Shown: positions 34,901-46,900 of the stretch, piece after piece | Position numbering within the stretch: position 1 is the stretch's first letter | Layout of the letters: each line of letters starts with the position of its first letter | Assembly (NCBI RefSeq): GCF_050624435.1 | Contig: NC_134541.1 | Location: 12,330,995-12,394,994, forward strand | DNA from: Tenrec ecaudatus | Taxonomy: Eukaryota > Chordata > Mammalia > Afrosoricida > Tenrecidae | Reading direction: 5' to 3' | DNA: 64,000 nt | Program-made: the position numbers and the translations under genes | The notes under the pieces: model-generated | Told to the model about the DNA's origin: nothing | What the model saw: the letters and a program-made list of their open reading frames with translations, nothing else | The model's database searches: none

Positions 34901-37900
34901 GGGTTACAAGTGCGGACAGACAGTGGGGGCACAGAAGGCATGCTGTGAAGGGTGCTGCCGGGGCTTCGGGAAGGGAGGGGGCGCATGGAAGGTCTGAGGG
35001 CCCCGCTGTGCATCCTGCCCGTGCGGCCCCAGGATGGCCTGAGTCAGAGGCTTTCTGGGATACGGGCAGCGCTGTCTCCTTGGGTGCCATTTGGTCTTTA
35101 TAAGGTGGCACAGGAAGATCCTTCCAAGGGTATGGACACGAGAGAGAGGCTCGGTGACCAGCTGTTATTTCTATGATGACAGTATGGCCTATTGACCTTC
35201 AGCCATTCATTCATTCACTTCACTCATTCCAAACCCCGTGACAGGCTTTGTCCGTGGCCTGCTAAGACCCGGGCTCTCTGGGAGTGGCTATCCTGTGGAG
35301 CAGGAAGACCCCGGGCAGGACAAGACAACTATCCAGTCCCGAGGGCCATCAGACTCACAGGAAAACCAGTGGGGTGGGTGGGGAGGAGAGGACAAGGTGG
35401 GAGTGTGAAGAAACGGGATCTGGAAAAGGCATGTCTGAGTCAGGAGCTGAAGGAGATACCCAAGTTGGGAAGGCTATGTGTGTGTGTGTGGGGGGTGTTT
35501 TGGGGGGGAGGACAGGGGCAGTGCAGAGTCCCTGTGTGGGAATGTGTGTGGGGGGGGAGAGGTGGGGAAGGGGTGAAGAGGGTGGGGGCCAGTAAGGAGG
35601 CGCTGAAGCTGCACAGGAGGGAGGCTGAGGGGTTGGTGAGACTAGGGCGGGTCCTGGCAGCATCACAGGATGCTGGCCACCTTGGGTGGACCTGGGCCAT
35701 CTAAGGCCTATGACATGCAGAACTGGTGTCCAGGTAGGGAAGCCCCTCTGGGGACCCCATGTGGTCCCTGGGGTGGTGGCGAGCTGACTGTGTCCCCCAC
35801 CCTTCTGCAGGCTGTCCTGCCACAGCCACCACAGCCGGCCTTGCTGTTGGGTGGGCCAAGGGCCCCCTCCATCCTCAGCTACCTCTCTGACAGTGACTTC
35901 CAGGGTCCTGGTCTGCGCAGCCAGAGCCAGGAGCTACCTGAGATGGACTCCTTCAGCTCCGAGGACCCCCGAGACACTGAGACCAGCACATCAGCCTCCA
36001 CCTCGGATGTGGGGTTCTTGCCCTTGACCCTGGGCCTAAGCACGTCCATTGAGGAGGAGACTCATGAGGCGTCCCCTTCCCTGGGCCTTGTCCCTGAATT
36101 GACCCAGCTGGCCGGAGGCCTGTTTGTAGAGCAGCCCGGCTGGAGGGACCTGGGGGTGGAGATCCCCAAGCTACCCCAGGACCCTCCGCTGCACACCCTC
36201 ATGCCCGTGGGTCACCAGGAGGGCCAGGAGGAAGGAGAGGCTGCCTACGAAGGAGACGATGAAGGCGCAGGCGGAGAGGAGCCGGGTGTGGCCCTGGAGC
36301 AGTCCCTGCAGGAGATCCTGGAACTGCTTCGCTCCTCAGCACCCGCCCCACCCCCGCTCCAGGAGCTGGAGTACCAGGTCCTGGGCTTCCGGGACCGGCT
36401 GAAGGTAGGGCCACTGGCTGCAGGGCCACGGCCCTGCTTGGCTGCTAGCATGACGTCTGGGAGGGGGCTCTGGGGCCCAGCGGCCCAGGCCGGCATCCTG
36501 GCCTCAGTCCTGCCTGTTCCCTCTGCACCTCAGTTTCCTTATCTGTCAAGGGGGCCTGCCAGTGACCCCCATCAGGCTAGAAGGGGGTCTTGGGAGATGT
36601 CGCATGTGCCTGACACGGATCAAATGTGGCGAGGAAGATGGGGGCTAGAGCAGAACCAGGCCCCACCGAGCATCTTCCAATCCGAGGGGTCTGGGTGGGA
36701 GTCTGCAGAAGGCTGTGTGTGGCCACCCTGCTGCACCTGTACCCTGCCAGGCTCCTGGCCAGCACCGGTCTGGGCTGCAGGGGGCTCAGGCGGCAGGCGG
36801 CTCACAGAGGCCTGGCCTGGGAGAATTTTCCTTTTCTATCCTGATTTTCTGTTGACCCAGGTTTAAATGTACAGGCAATAAAATGTCCACCACCTGCCTT
36901 TCCGGTTACATCCATTCCTGTATGAACCAGCCCCGTGGGGTAGGGCGCACACTGGCACAGAGGCCGGTCGAGGGCGTGCAGTAGCTGTCTTTAGAATGAG
37001 TTTTCGTGGTCTTCCTCCCCCCACCCCCTCAACACCACAGACCAGCACAGGAGCCGGAGCACAGGACCCCTCACTTTATAGGCAGCCACGCCGGACCAGG
37101 GCTCCCTGTTCACCATGGTCACGGCCGTTACCAAGAAATGCTGAGAAATGAGTTCAGAAAGCACCCAGGCAGCCGGGCAGGAAGATAATGAGTTTGAAAC
37201 CGTGCTGCTAGCCCAGCAGGCTGAGTCAGCACCCATCTGCTGTCCCTGCCCGGCCTCAACAATCACCCTCGTTTTACAGAAAACACCCTGAAGTCACACT
37301 GCAGGGATGGATGGGCCACTGTAGCTATCTTTACGGACTCTTTACTTTGGAAAACGAAGCTAAATCTGCCACGATAGAGTCGGGTCCAACTCACAGCAGA
37401 GCCCACACCCAACACCCTGCCAGCGAATCGATGCCGGCTCATAGCGACCCTTTACCCCATAGGACAGGGTTAAGCTGGCCCTGTGGGTTTCCAAGTCTGC
37501 AGTCTTTATGGGAGTAGAGAGCCCCGTCTTCCTTCCTCAGCTCAGTGGTGATTTCGAACTGCTGACCTCGTAGTTAGCGGCCCAGCTCCTGACCACTGTG
37601 CCCCTGGGCTCCCATAGCCTTTCCAAGGTACCCCTCTGGCAGCCCAGCGCCGGGTCTTCTCCCCAGAACAGCTGTAGGATTTGAACCCCGGGTCTTTCCC
37701 TTACAGCGGCGTGCTTAGCCACGGCTTCACCAGGGGTCTTTACACTTGAGCCCAAGCCGTGGCTTTCAGTTTGATTTTTAAGAGCAATTACACAGCACAC
37801 AGATGTTTATGTATATGCATACAACCAGACTCACTGCCACCGAGTCGATGCCGACTCACAAGGACCTCACAGCACAGGGCAGAGCTGCCCTTGTGAGTTT

Positions 37901-40900
37901 CCGAGACTGTAGCTCTTTTTTTTTTAAAAAAAAAATCATTTTATTGGGGGCGCGTACAGCTCTTATCACAATCCATCCATCCATCCATTGGGGTCAAGCA
38001 CATTTGTACATTTGTTGCAATCATCATTCTTAAGACATTTGCTTTCTACTTGAGCCCTTGGTATCAGCTCGTTTTTTTTTTCTCCTTCCTTCCCTCCTGA
38101 ACCCTTGATAATTTATAAATTATTATTTTTTTATGTCTTACATTGACCAATGTCTCCCTTTAGCCATTTTTCTGTTGTCTGTCCCTCTGGGAGGGGCTTA
38201 TATGTAGATCCTTGTGATCAGTTCCCCCTCCTCTTTATGGAAATAGAAATCTCTTTCTCTGCTGAGCGGCTAAATTCGAACTGCTGACCTTGTGGTTAGT
38301 AGCCCAATGCATAACCCACTACACCACAGGTCTCCATATATAATAGAGCTTCAAAAAATTCATGGTAAAGCGGAATTAGATGAGAACTTTCTACTATATT
38401 TTTGAAGCCCCTCTCACATGTCTGTCCTGTGTCTATGTGTGTGTGTGCTTGCATATGTGGGTCCCATGTGTATGTGTAGATGCATGAGCTTGCGTGGCGT
38501 GGTATGTTATGCAGACATAGGTTCTGGCTATCGGAAGTGGCATCTCTGTACCTCATGTCAGTGTTCGCTTGTTGCTCAGTTTCCTCTTGGGCCCTGCCTG
38601 TGGGGCCCAGGTGTGGTGTGCAGGGTTGGGTCTATTGAAACGGGGTGTTATTTTGGTGACATTTGTGTGGGTTGAGTCGTGGGTATGTGGGGCAGGGGCC
38701 AACCTCAGATCAGGGACTCAGAGAACACGCACTGCCTTCCAGGCAGCTCTGACTCCCAGCCATCCCGGAGAACAGGGCAGAACCGCCCCTGTGGGTTTCT
38801 GCGGCTGGAGCTCTTTACAGGGGCAGAAAGTAGACCAGTGACAGGACAGGACAGGGAGACACAGCCCCTGGGAGGGCCTTCCAGGGGCTGAGGCTGGGGC
38901 TGTCTTCTGCAGGCCCGTTGGACCAGTGTGGGTGAGGGGCTTCCAGGAAACAGCCTCCTGGTCTCTCTGGGGCTGAGAGGCTCAGCCAGCACCTCGGAGT
39001 TAGCTGTCCAGGTGCCGGCCTGCCCCGAGTCGTGCTTGGAAAAGCACGGGAACTTTTGGTATTTCAATCCCGGTGTTTCCCACGAAACCACTCACGATCC
39101 CAAGTTCCCAAGTGACAAAGAGTGGCAGCTGTCGCACTCACTTGTCACTTGCCCTGTTTGGGCTCACGGTGTGTCTGCGATGGCCGTTGAGCAGTGATTT
39201 CAGGAACCCGGTCCCACCCCCACCTGGTCACTATTCACAGGGCTAGTGGCCGGAGCTAAGCTCAGGGCTGTGGACAGGGCTCCTGTCCCTGGGTCAGTGT
39301 GGGCCAGTGCTCAGCAGGTCTGGGTGAATGGCCGGCTGTCCACCCTCAGGGCCACGTCGCTCTGCCCACAGCCACGCCACCCCCCTCGGGAGCACGCCTC
39401 GGCCGAGAGCTTGATGGAGTGCATCTTGGAGAGCTTCGCCTTCCTCCATGCCGACCTCACCCCAGATGAGCTCTCCCTGTTTGGGGGCTCCCAGAGCTCC
39501 CGGTGAGTGCTGTCCTGCCAGGGTCACCCTGATGGCCACGGCTCCACCCATATCCTGGCTGGTCTTCCACAATGCCCCCGTCTGCTTGCTCATTCCCCCC
39601 ACCCCCACCCCACATCCCTGCGATGCCCACTGCCAATGGCACAGAGCAGGTCCTTATGACTGCCAAGTGAATGAGGCAGGGTGTCCTGCCTGACCCTGAG
39701 CTCTCTGCTCTGAGAAAGGGCTGTTGTCAGTCTTTAAGGTCACCAGAAAGTCCTCTGACATCTACCAAAGTGTCTCCCAGCCTCCCACAACCGTCCCCTC
39801 TCCCCCACAAACTACCCCTCTGTCCGGGTGCCGTTCCCCCCTCCTGAGCCCAAATGGGCACCGGTACCATCCCTCCTCCCACACTGCCCAGAGGGGGTGG
39901 GTATCACTGTCCTGGCACTGCCGAGAGCGGCTCAGGCCTCCGGGTCAATGTCTACCCACTGCACTGGCCATATTGACCCTGTGCTGGGCACTCCTGACCC
40001 GAGGATGTCCCCATTCTCCAGGTTGGGACACTGAGGTTCAGGGAGGCAGGCTTGTCTGGGTCACACAGCTGGGAACCAGACTCCCTGGAAGGGTGTGACC
40101 CCAACCCCTGCACCGCCCCAGGTGTCCACCTACACCTCCCATCTTCCCCCCAACCCCCTCACTAGGCCATCTCTTGTGTGGAGTCATTGCTGCCCTTTGA
40201 TCTTTTTCTTTAAGTTTTTTTTCCCGCTCAGGTTAGCCCCCCCCTCCCCCCAGCACTCTGGGCCCTGGAGCTGGCCCCTCTGGATCAGGGAGTGTTTCCT
40301 CTCTTCTACCTGGGAGTGGTCACCAAGGCCCTTCTCCCTCCATCACAGGAAGGATAAGTCCCCGCCTGCCCCACTGCTGAAGGCATCCAAGGAGCTGACG
40401 GCCGGCGCCCCGGAGCTGGACATGCTGCTGCTGGCTCACCTCCGAGTCTGCAGAGCCCTGCTGCAGGTGGGCCGGGCGGGGCTCGTGGGGCCAGGCCTGG
40501 GAGTCCCTCTGTGAGGGTGCTGGCCAAGCCCTGGCCTGTTTCTGTGGTGGAGGACACAGCCCCGATCTAAACAGCCTCCAGCACAAGAGACAGTCAGACT
40601 TGTGAGACTGAATGATCTGAGGGCGGCTGCAGGCCCTGCTGCCCGCCGGCTTCTCACAGCACCCCCACCCCTCCGCCATCCTCTGGGTGGGCTGGCTTCA
40701 ATTCTGGTCTGGCTGAGCCATGTGCCCAGCCCAGGGACCCGTCACTGACCCTTGAGGCTTGGTCAGCATCTGTGTGGAGTCAGCCACCAGCCAGAGAAAC
40801 ACCACTGCAGCTCCCCCACTCTGCCAGGCAGCTCCCTTCGGGACAGGGGAGCCCAGGGGCAGCAGGTGTGATGGGGAGCTCTGCGGGTGGGCTGCCCGCT

Positions 40901-43900
40901 GACCAGGCTCATCACGGGCTCTTCCAGAAACTGGCCTCCCCGAACCTGTCGAGGATGATCCAGGAGTCCCTCCTGGAGGAAGCGGTGGAGCAGAAGCAGG
41001 TTCTGGAGACGCTTTCGGTTCTGGACTTCGAGAAGGTCGGCAAGGCCACATCCATTGACGACAGTAAGCAGTGTGTGTGTGCAGTGCACGCAGTGACATC
41101 CCCAGAGAGCCGGGCCCACGCTCACACCACGGGGCAGGGAGGGAGGCTGGGCACCCTGGGCCTTAGCGGCACAACACCCTGAGGCCCACTTCACCATCCA
41201 GTGCCTGGCTTCCTAGATAGGGCCCCATACAATCATCCCGAATGCATTCAAGGTCCACGGTTTGAGGTCTGCCCCTACCTCCTGACCCGGCCAAGGAGTG
41301 TGGAAGGGAAGCTGCCTGCCCAAGTGCCCCCCTGAGGTGTGACAAGGGCCCTGACCCTCAGCATCCTGCCCCTGGGCCCCCAGTCATTCCACAGGCCTCC
41401 CGAAGGAAGGGGTGCCTGAAGCTGTGGAGAGGCTGCACAGGACCCGGCGCCATCCTGTCCTGCCCTGCCACCGTGCTGCTGGGCCAGCTGAAAAAGACCT
41501 TCCTGCACAGAGTCCGAGGGAAGTACCCGGGACAACTGGAAATAGGTACCCCAGTGTGATCACACCAGGCCCCTCCTGGTCCCACCTGCTGCCAGGCCGA
41601 GTGTCTGCCCAGCCGGCAGGTGCAGGGGTTTCTCAGCTCGATGGCATCTCTGCCTGGCTGTAGCTGGACTCAGGGACCGGGTGGCTGCAGGCAAACAGGA
41701 ATTGCTTGCGGGGTGCTTTCTGGGGAGCAGAGTCCAGGGCTTCCCAAGGGATTTTTGAGAACTGCCAGGGGCGAGAGCCAGTGGTGTCGGCCCAGAGGCC
41801 GGAGGGTGGGGGTCCTCCAGGTGGCGGTTCTGAGACCCGAGTGGGCTTCTGGTGGAAGTGCAGGGAGCCCAGGCAGCACAGTGGGCAGGCATTGGGGCTT
41901 TGCCAGCGTTCCTTGGGAGAAAAGTGTGGCAGCCTGCTTCCAAACAGATTCCTAGCCATGGAGAGCGAGCCTGTGGGGCAGTCCCATTCTGCCCTCTAGA
42001 CTTGCCCTTGGAAACCCCAGGGGGCAGTTCCACCGCATCTTACTCATTTGCCCCCGGAGCAGCCTATGGGGCAGTCCCACCTTGCCCCATAGGTTTAAGA
42101 GTCAGAACTGGCTGTGGTGTTTGGTGGACGGGCAAATCCCCAGGCCCAGGGATGCAGATTCAGGTGCTGGCTGGGGCCCAAGCTCAGAGGTCGAGTCAAG
42201 GCCTGTGGTCTCGCCAACCCTGGTTCCTCTCTGGGGTGCACATGGCCCCTCATGGGCCACTAAAAACCAAAACCACACTCATTGCCATTGAGTCTATGCC
42301 AACTCCTAGCAACCCTACAGGACAGAGCAGAACAGCCCCCGTGGGCTTCTAGGCTGTCACTCTTAATGGGAGTAGAGAGCCGCCTCTTTCCCCCTCACCG
42401 TAGCTGCTGCTGGTTTCAAACTGCTGACCTGTGGCTAGCAGTCCAGCTGGCCAGGCCTTGGGGCCCAGAGGGAACCGGGCCCCATGCCTCGTCCATCCGT
42501 CTGTCCGCAGTGTGCCGCAGAATGTTGGAGCAGGTGCTCAGTTGCGGGGGGCTGCTCCCCAGCACCAAGGCTCCGGAGGAGCACGTTGTCACCTGGTTCC
42601 AGTTCCACAGCTACCTGCAGAGGCAGAGCGTGTGCGACCTGGAGAAGCACTTCGCCCAGCTCACCAAGGAAGGTGCGGGAAGGTGGCGGGGCGGTGGGGG
42701 GGTAAGGGGGGTTGCAGCCCCTTCGTCTCACCTCCATCCGCTGCCCTTCGGAACCGACTCCATGCTCCCTTGGCTGCGTGCTGAAATGAACTCCCGGGTA
42801 GGGAGGCTTTAGTGAGTGGGGGCAGTGGTCAGGGCCGGACAGAGGGCTACTCTCTGCTGGCCAGCGTCCCTGTTTTCTTCAGTCATTTCAGGGGTGCATT
42901 GGACCACTTGCTAGCCAGCCTCCCTAGACTTGAGGAGGCCCCTTTCCGATAGCTCCACATGGGGTTCTGAGACACAGGTGTGGCCAGGCTTGGTGGAGAT
43001 GGGGTGCTGCCTGCTCGACGGGACCTGGGCCGTCTCCTCTTGCAGTGACCCTGGTGGAGGAGCTGCAGTGTGCGGGGAAGACCAGGACGGTCCGGAAGCT
43101 GCAGGGGAAGCGTCTGGGCCAGCTCCAGCCCCTGCCCCAGACCTTACGCGCCTGGGCCCTGCTCCAGCTGGATGGGGCACCCCGAGTGTGCAGGGCGGCC
43201 AGCACACGCCTGGCCCGGGCAGCCAGGAACAGAAGCTTCCGGGAAAAGGTAGGAGGCATGGCTCCTTGGCGGCAGGGAGCTTGGATTGAGGGAAGCGCTG
43301 AGGACCAACAGCTTTGGGGTACCTGCCTAGCCAGCCTCCGTGGCTTGAGAGACAGTGTGACTGGTGCACAGTGGTCCAGAGCTGAGACCCTGGTGATTGT
43401 GCATTTCAGGCACCGGTCCCTGAGGTGGGCAGGGCAGTGCGGGGGCCACACCACGTGCCCGGCCTTCATTCCAGGGTAGAATCTCAGCACATGGACATTG
43501 GATTTGTGACTTTTTCCTTTCTCGCTTGAGAATTCTGGACACATAGCAGTAGGAAGAATAAACATGAAGAACCCCCCCGCCCCCATTCACGGGTAAATAG
43601 TGACGTGTTCATGTCTAAGCCACAGGTTCCCTGTTGGCTAGAAGCGGCCCTCTCCACCTCTTTTTCCCCCTTGCAACTTACTTGTGGAAGAATTCTGGTG
43701 GTTAGTCTCGCGGGATCTAGATTTCCCAATAGGGGGGTGGATGGAAGGCTCGCTGCTTGTGAGGGGGTGGGGTGCCTTCAAAAAGCCTGCGTGTGAAGAC
43801 CCTCCTGGCTGTCAGGGGTGGGGGACCAGGGCCCTGGAAACTCAGCCACCTTCTCTTTGGAGACTTGGAGGAGCCCCCCCAGCCGGCGGCCAGCCTGGCT

Positions 43901-46900
43901 CTCCTCACCTCTGGAGAAGACCTGGATCGATCTCCCCCCGAGGCCTGACCATCCTAAAAGGCTCAGGAAAGTTCTCTGCCAAGAGCTGCCCACTATGCAA
44001 GAGCAGCCGTCCCCCGGCTGGGGCTATGTGGTGGGCACCAGCCCAGGTGAAGGTGCCAAGTGCGGGCCCCAGCCCTCCTCTGGGTCCCTCCCTCGTGGTC
44101 ATGGCAGTTGGGCTCACCCGTGGGCCAGGCACACGGTCACTACAATGCGTGAAGCAGGTGCCCAGTTTTCCATTATGTCCGAGGCCCAATGAGGCTCGTG
44201 GCCCTGGCCCTGTGGCTGGTCAGGATGGGCTGGCACTGTGCTGGGAGAGGCTGGTGAGGGGAAGAGAGGAAGGCCCCAGGTAGCAGCCTCACCTGTGTTC
44301 AACCTGTCAGTGGGGGCCAGGGGGTGGGTGGGTGATTCTTCCATTTCGCAGGCTGGACGGCCCTGATGGCGCTGCACTCAGCATGCTCAGTAGGTGGCCG
44401 TTTTCAGGATGCATTTGTGAGATACGGATGAAACAAGCAAACCTCTCCTGACTGGATTACCGCCCTTAGGGTGAAGCCAGGCTCTGAGCCAGTGTTCCAC
44501 AGCCGGTCTGAAAGCGGTGGCGCAGGGGGCAGTTCTGAGGGGACCTGCCATCTCCTGACTGCCCTGGACTTGGCCTCCACTCTTGCTCCCCCCTAGTGCC
44601 CGCCCTTCTCTTCCCCAGGCTGTGCGCTTCTACACGGATGCGCTGACGGAGACAGACCCCAAGCTCCAGCAGGCTGCCTGCATGGCGCTCAGACACCTCA
44701 GGGTACGTCACCCTCCTCTTCGCTAGTGGTGGGCCGAGGAGCCGCCTGGTGGTTAACCTTAGAATCCATTATCATCTAAATGATTCCACTGGGACCAAAA
44801 AGGGGGAAGTAACCCAGCAGCTGTCCAAAACAAACAAACAAACAAACAAACACACACCAGAGCACAACCCTTGAGAACCCTCTGGGGTACAGTTCCACTC
44901 TGAAACACACGGGGGTGCTGTGGGCGGGCATCAATGCCATCCACCGCAGGTTTGCTGTACAATGCGATGAGATGGGTCCAATTCTTCCCATCTGATGGAT
45001 GGGGCCGGTGAGGCTTGAGGAAATGAAGTGACTTACTGAACGTCACAGACCATAAGTGGTGGAATTAAGGTTTGCAGCCAGACAGCGGGCAGGCCCCTGG
45101 GCACGTGTGCTGACATCGAATGCTACAACCCCCAAACATGGGCACCCCTACTCTGCGAGTGGCCTCTCATCACTAGTGCCTGCACAAGGCACCAGTCTGC
45201 TTTGTGTCACAGCCTGGCCTCTCTGCTGGGCCTTTCAGAAGGTGCACTGTGGACTAGGTGGGGCTACTGACTTCAAGGCCAGTGGGTTAAGCCCACCTGC
45301 TGGAGCAGCTCTCAGCTCCATCCACGGGGACTCAGAGCGGAGAGTCCCTCAGAAATACCCAAGGAGCATCCTCCCTGTGCCAGGATGCCATCCCCACCCC
45401 CCAGCTCTGGGGGATGGCAGGGAGCCAGCAGGTGGCCCACAGACCCACTCTGGGCTCTGATAATGTATATGTCAATATGTGCCATGAGAAAGAATCTGTA
45501 AAAAGTACAAAGCCATCATTTACAAACGTTGAGTCTGACGGTAAAAGCAAGCTGCCCAGAACCTCGGCACTCAGCAGCAAGGACTGTGGAAGGTTTTCCT
45601 TTCTTTGTGAGCATGCAGTGGGCACCCTTGCTGGCAACTTCAGAGTTTCAACGCAGGGGACAAAATAAGAACCCTGGGTGTTGGACTGGAAGCACTTTAG
45701 AACTGTTGGAAGGGCCAATAAGTCAGACCACGCATTGTACCTACTTCAGAAACTGCTTAGCAGCTACTGTTGTCCCTGTCATTCTGTGCATCTTTGCGCT
45801 CACGTTTTATACAGTATCAGAGAGTTCGGGTTACATCCTTTGGCTAGACTCTCCAAAACGTTACCTTGGAACTGTCACCTTAAAAATTTTGTTTTCAAAA
45901 AGCTCTAATTTGCTCCATGCTAATAGTTCACTACATATTAAATTCCTCCCATTCAGTCTGGAGTCAACAAGAAATCTTCCAAGGGTGGGGGCCACAGACG
46001 GACCCTGCAGCCTCTCACATCTGAGCTAGCCAGAGGTTGGGGTGGAGAGCCAGGCAGGGGCACAGACATGCCGGGTTCCCCAGTCAGTGCTGCTGAGGCA
46101 CCCCAGCGACAAGTTCTGCCAGCTGAGTCTCAGTAAAGCTCAGGCACACAGGGACCCTGGGAGATGCAGAGGGAAGTCGCAGGGACCCCAGCTAGGGACC
46201 ATGCTAGGACTGGTCCTGGCCGGCTTAGCCAAGTCAGGCCTACCTTTTGAAAACAAACATCCCCTTCACCCCAACTTCACATTCAGGGCGTGGAAAGCAT
46301 CGACCAGATAGCCAACCTGTGCCAGTCGGACCTGGAGGCAGTGCGGGCGGCAGCGAGGGAGACCACGCTGTCCTTTGGTAAGGTGCTGCCCTGTGGACGG
46401 TCCTGGGGCCCTAACAGCCAGCCCCTGCCTGCCAATGGCAGGCCTGCTGGAGACAGTGCTGTTGCACAGTAGAGCAGGCCGTTTTCTGGTTTCCCACCGC
46501 ATTTAGCAGCTCTGCAGACACTGCTATGAATGTGCGCAGTACGAGCATCATGGGTGTTTGAAGGAGGGTGAGGACCACAAGGTGACACAGGCGCCAAAGG
46601 AGCCCCTGCTGTTGGAAAGTGGCGCTGACAGGCCTGCTTGCGAGAGGGCTGTCAATCTGTCAAGCTCAGGGCCCCTGTGATGAACGAGCGGGGCAGGAGG
46701 CTGCCTGCCAGTGGCTGCAGTCTGGCCAGGGCAGGCTTCCTCCACGTGGGAGGTGGGAAGAGTGCTCTATTTTCTGCTCACACTTCAGACCTGAGTGGAG
46801 GAAAGCCAGGTGTGTGTGGGGAGGCCCTGGGCCCAAGCCAGGCTGGAAAAGGTACATCCTGCTCACTGAAGTCTTTGCTGTGGCCTGCAGAGCAGGCCCC

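Larger units (their letters stand above)
33556..35810 (+). other. RIPOR3: RIPOR3 intron after coding exon 11
   Basis: 2.25 kb. It contains the AfroSINE at 34079-34255, a weak SINE fragment at 34708-34785 and G-rich runs near 35490-35600. No exon seen. Confidence 0.85.
36405..39371 (+). other. RIPOR3: RIPOR3 intron after coding exon 12
   Basis: 3.0 kb. Exon 12's frame stays open to TAA at 36864-36866, followed by AATAAA at 36877-36882. After this come AfroSINEs at 37405-37613, 37826-38336 (split by a LINE fragment) and 38728-38830. Confidence 0.85.
41546..42510 (+). other. RIPOR3: RIPOR3 intron after coding exon 16
   Basis: 0.97 kb. AfroSINE-tail-like scraps (ggggcagtcccacc...) at 41975-42110 and a minus-strand AfroSINE at 42266-42452 lie just before the next exon. 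Confidence 0.85.

Noticed and set aside
35670-35810. Extension of exon 12 upstream to an ATG at 35670
   Set aside because: A strong acceptor (cttctgcag) precedes 35811 and the homology to RIPOR3 begins there; the upstream codons are intron.
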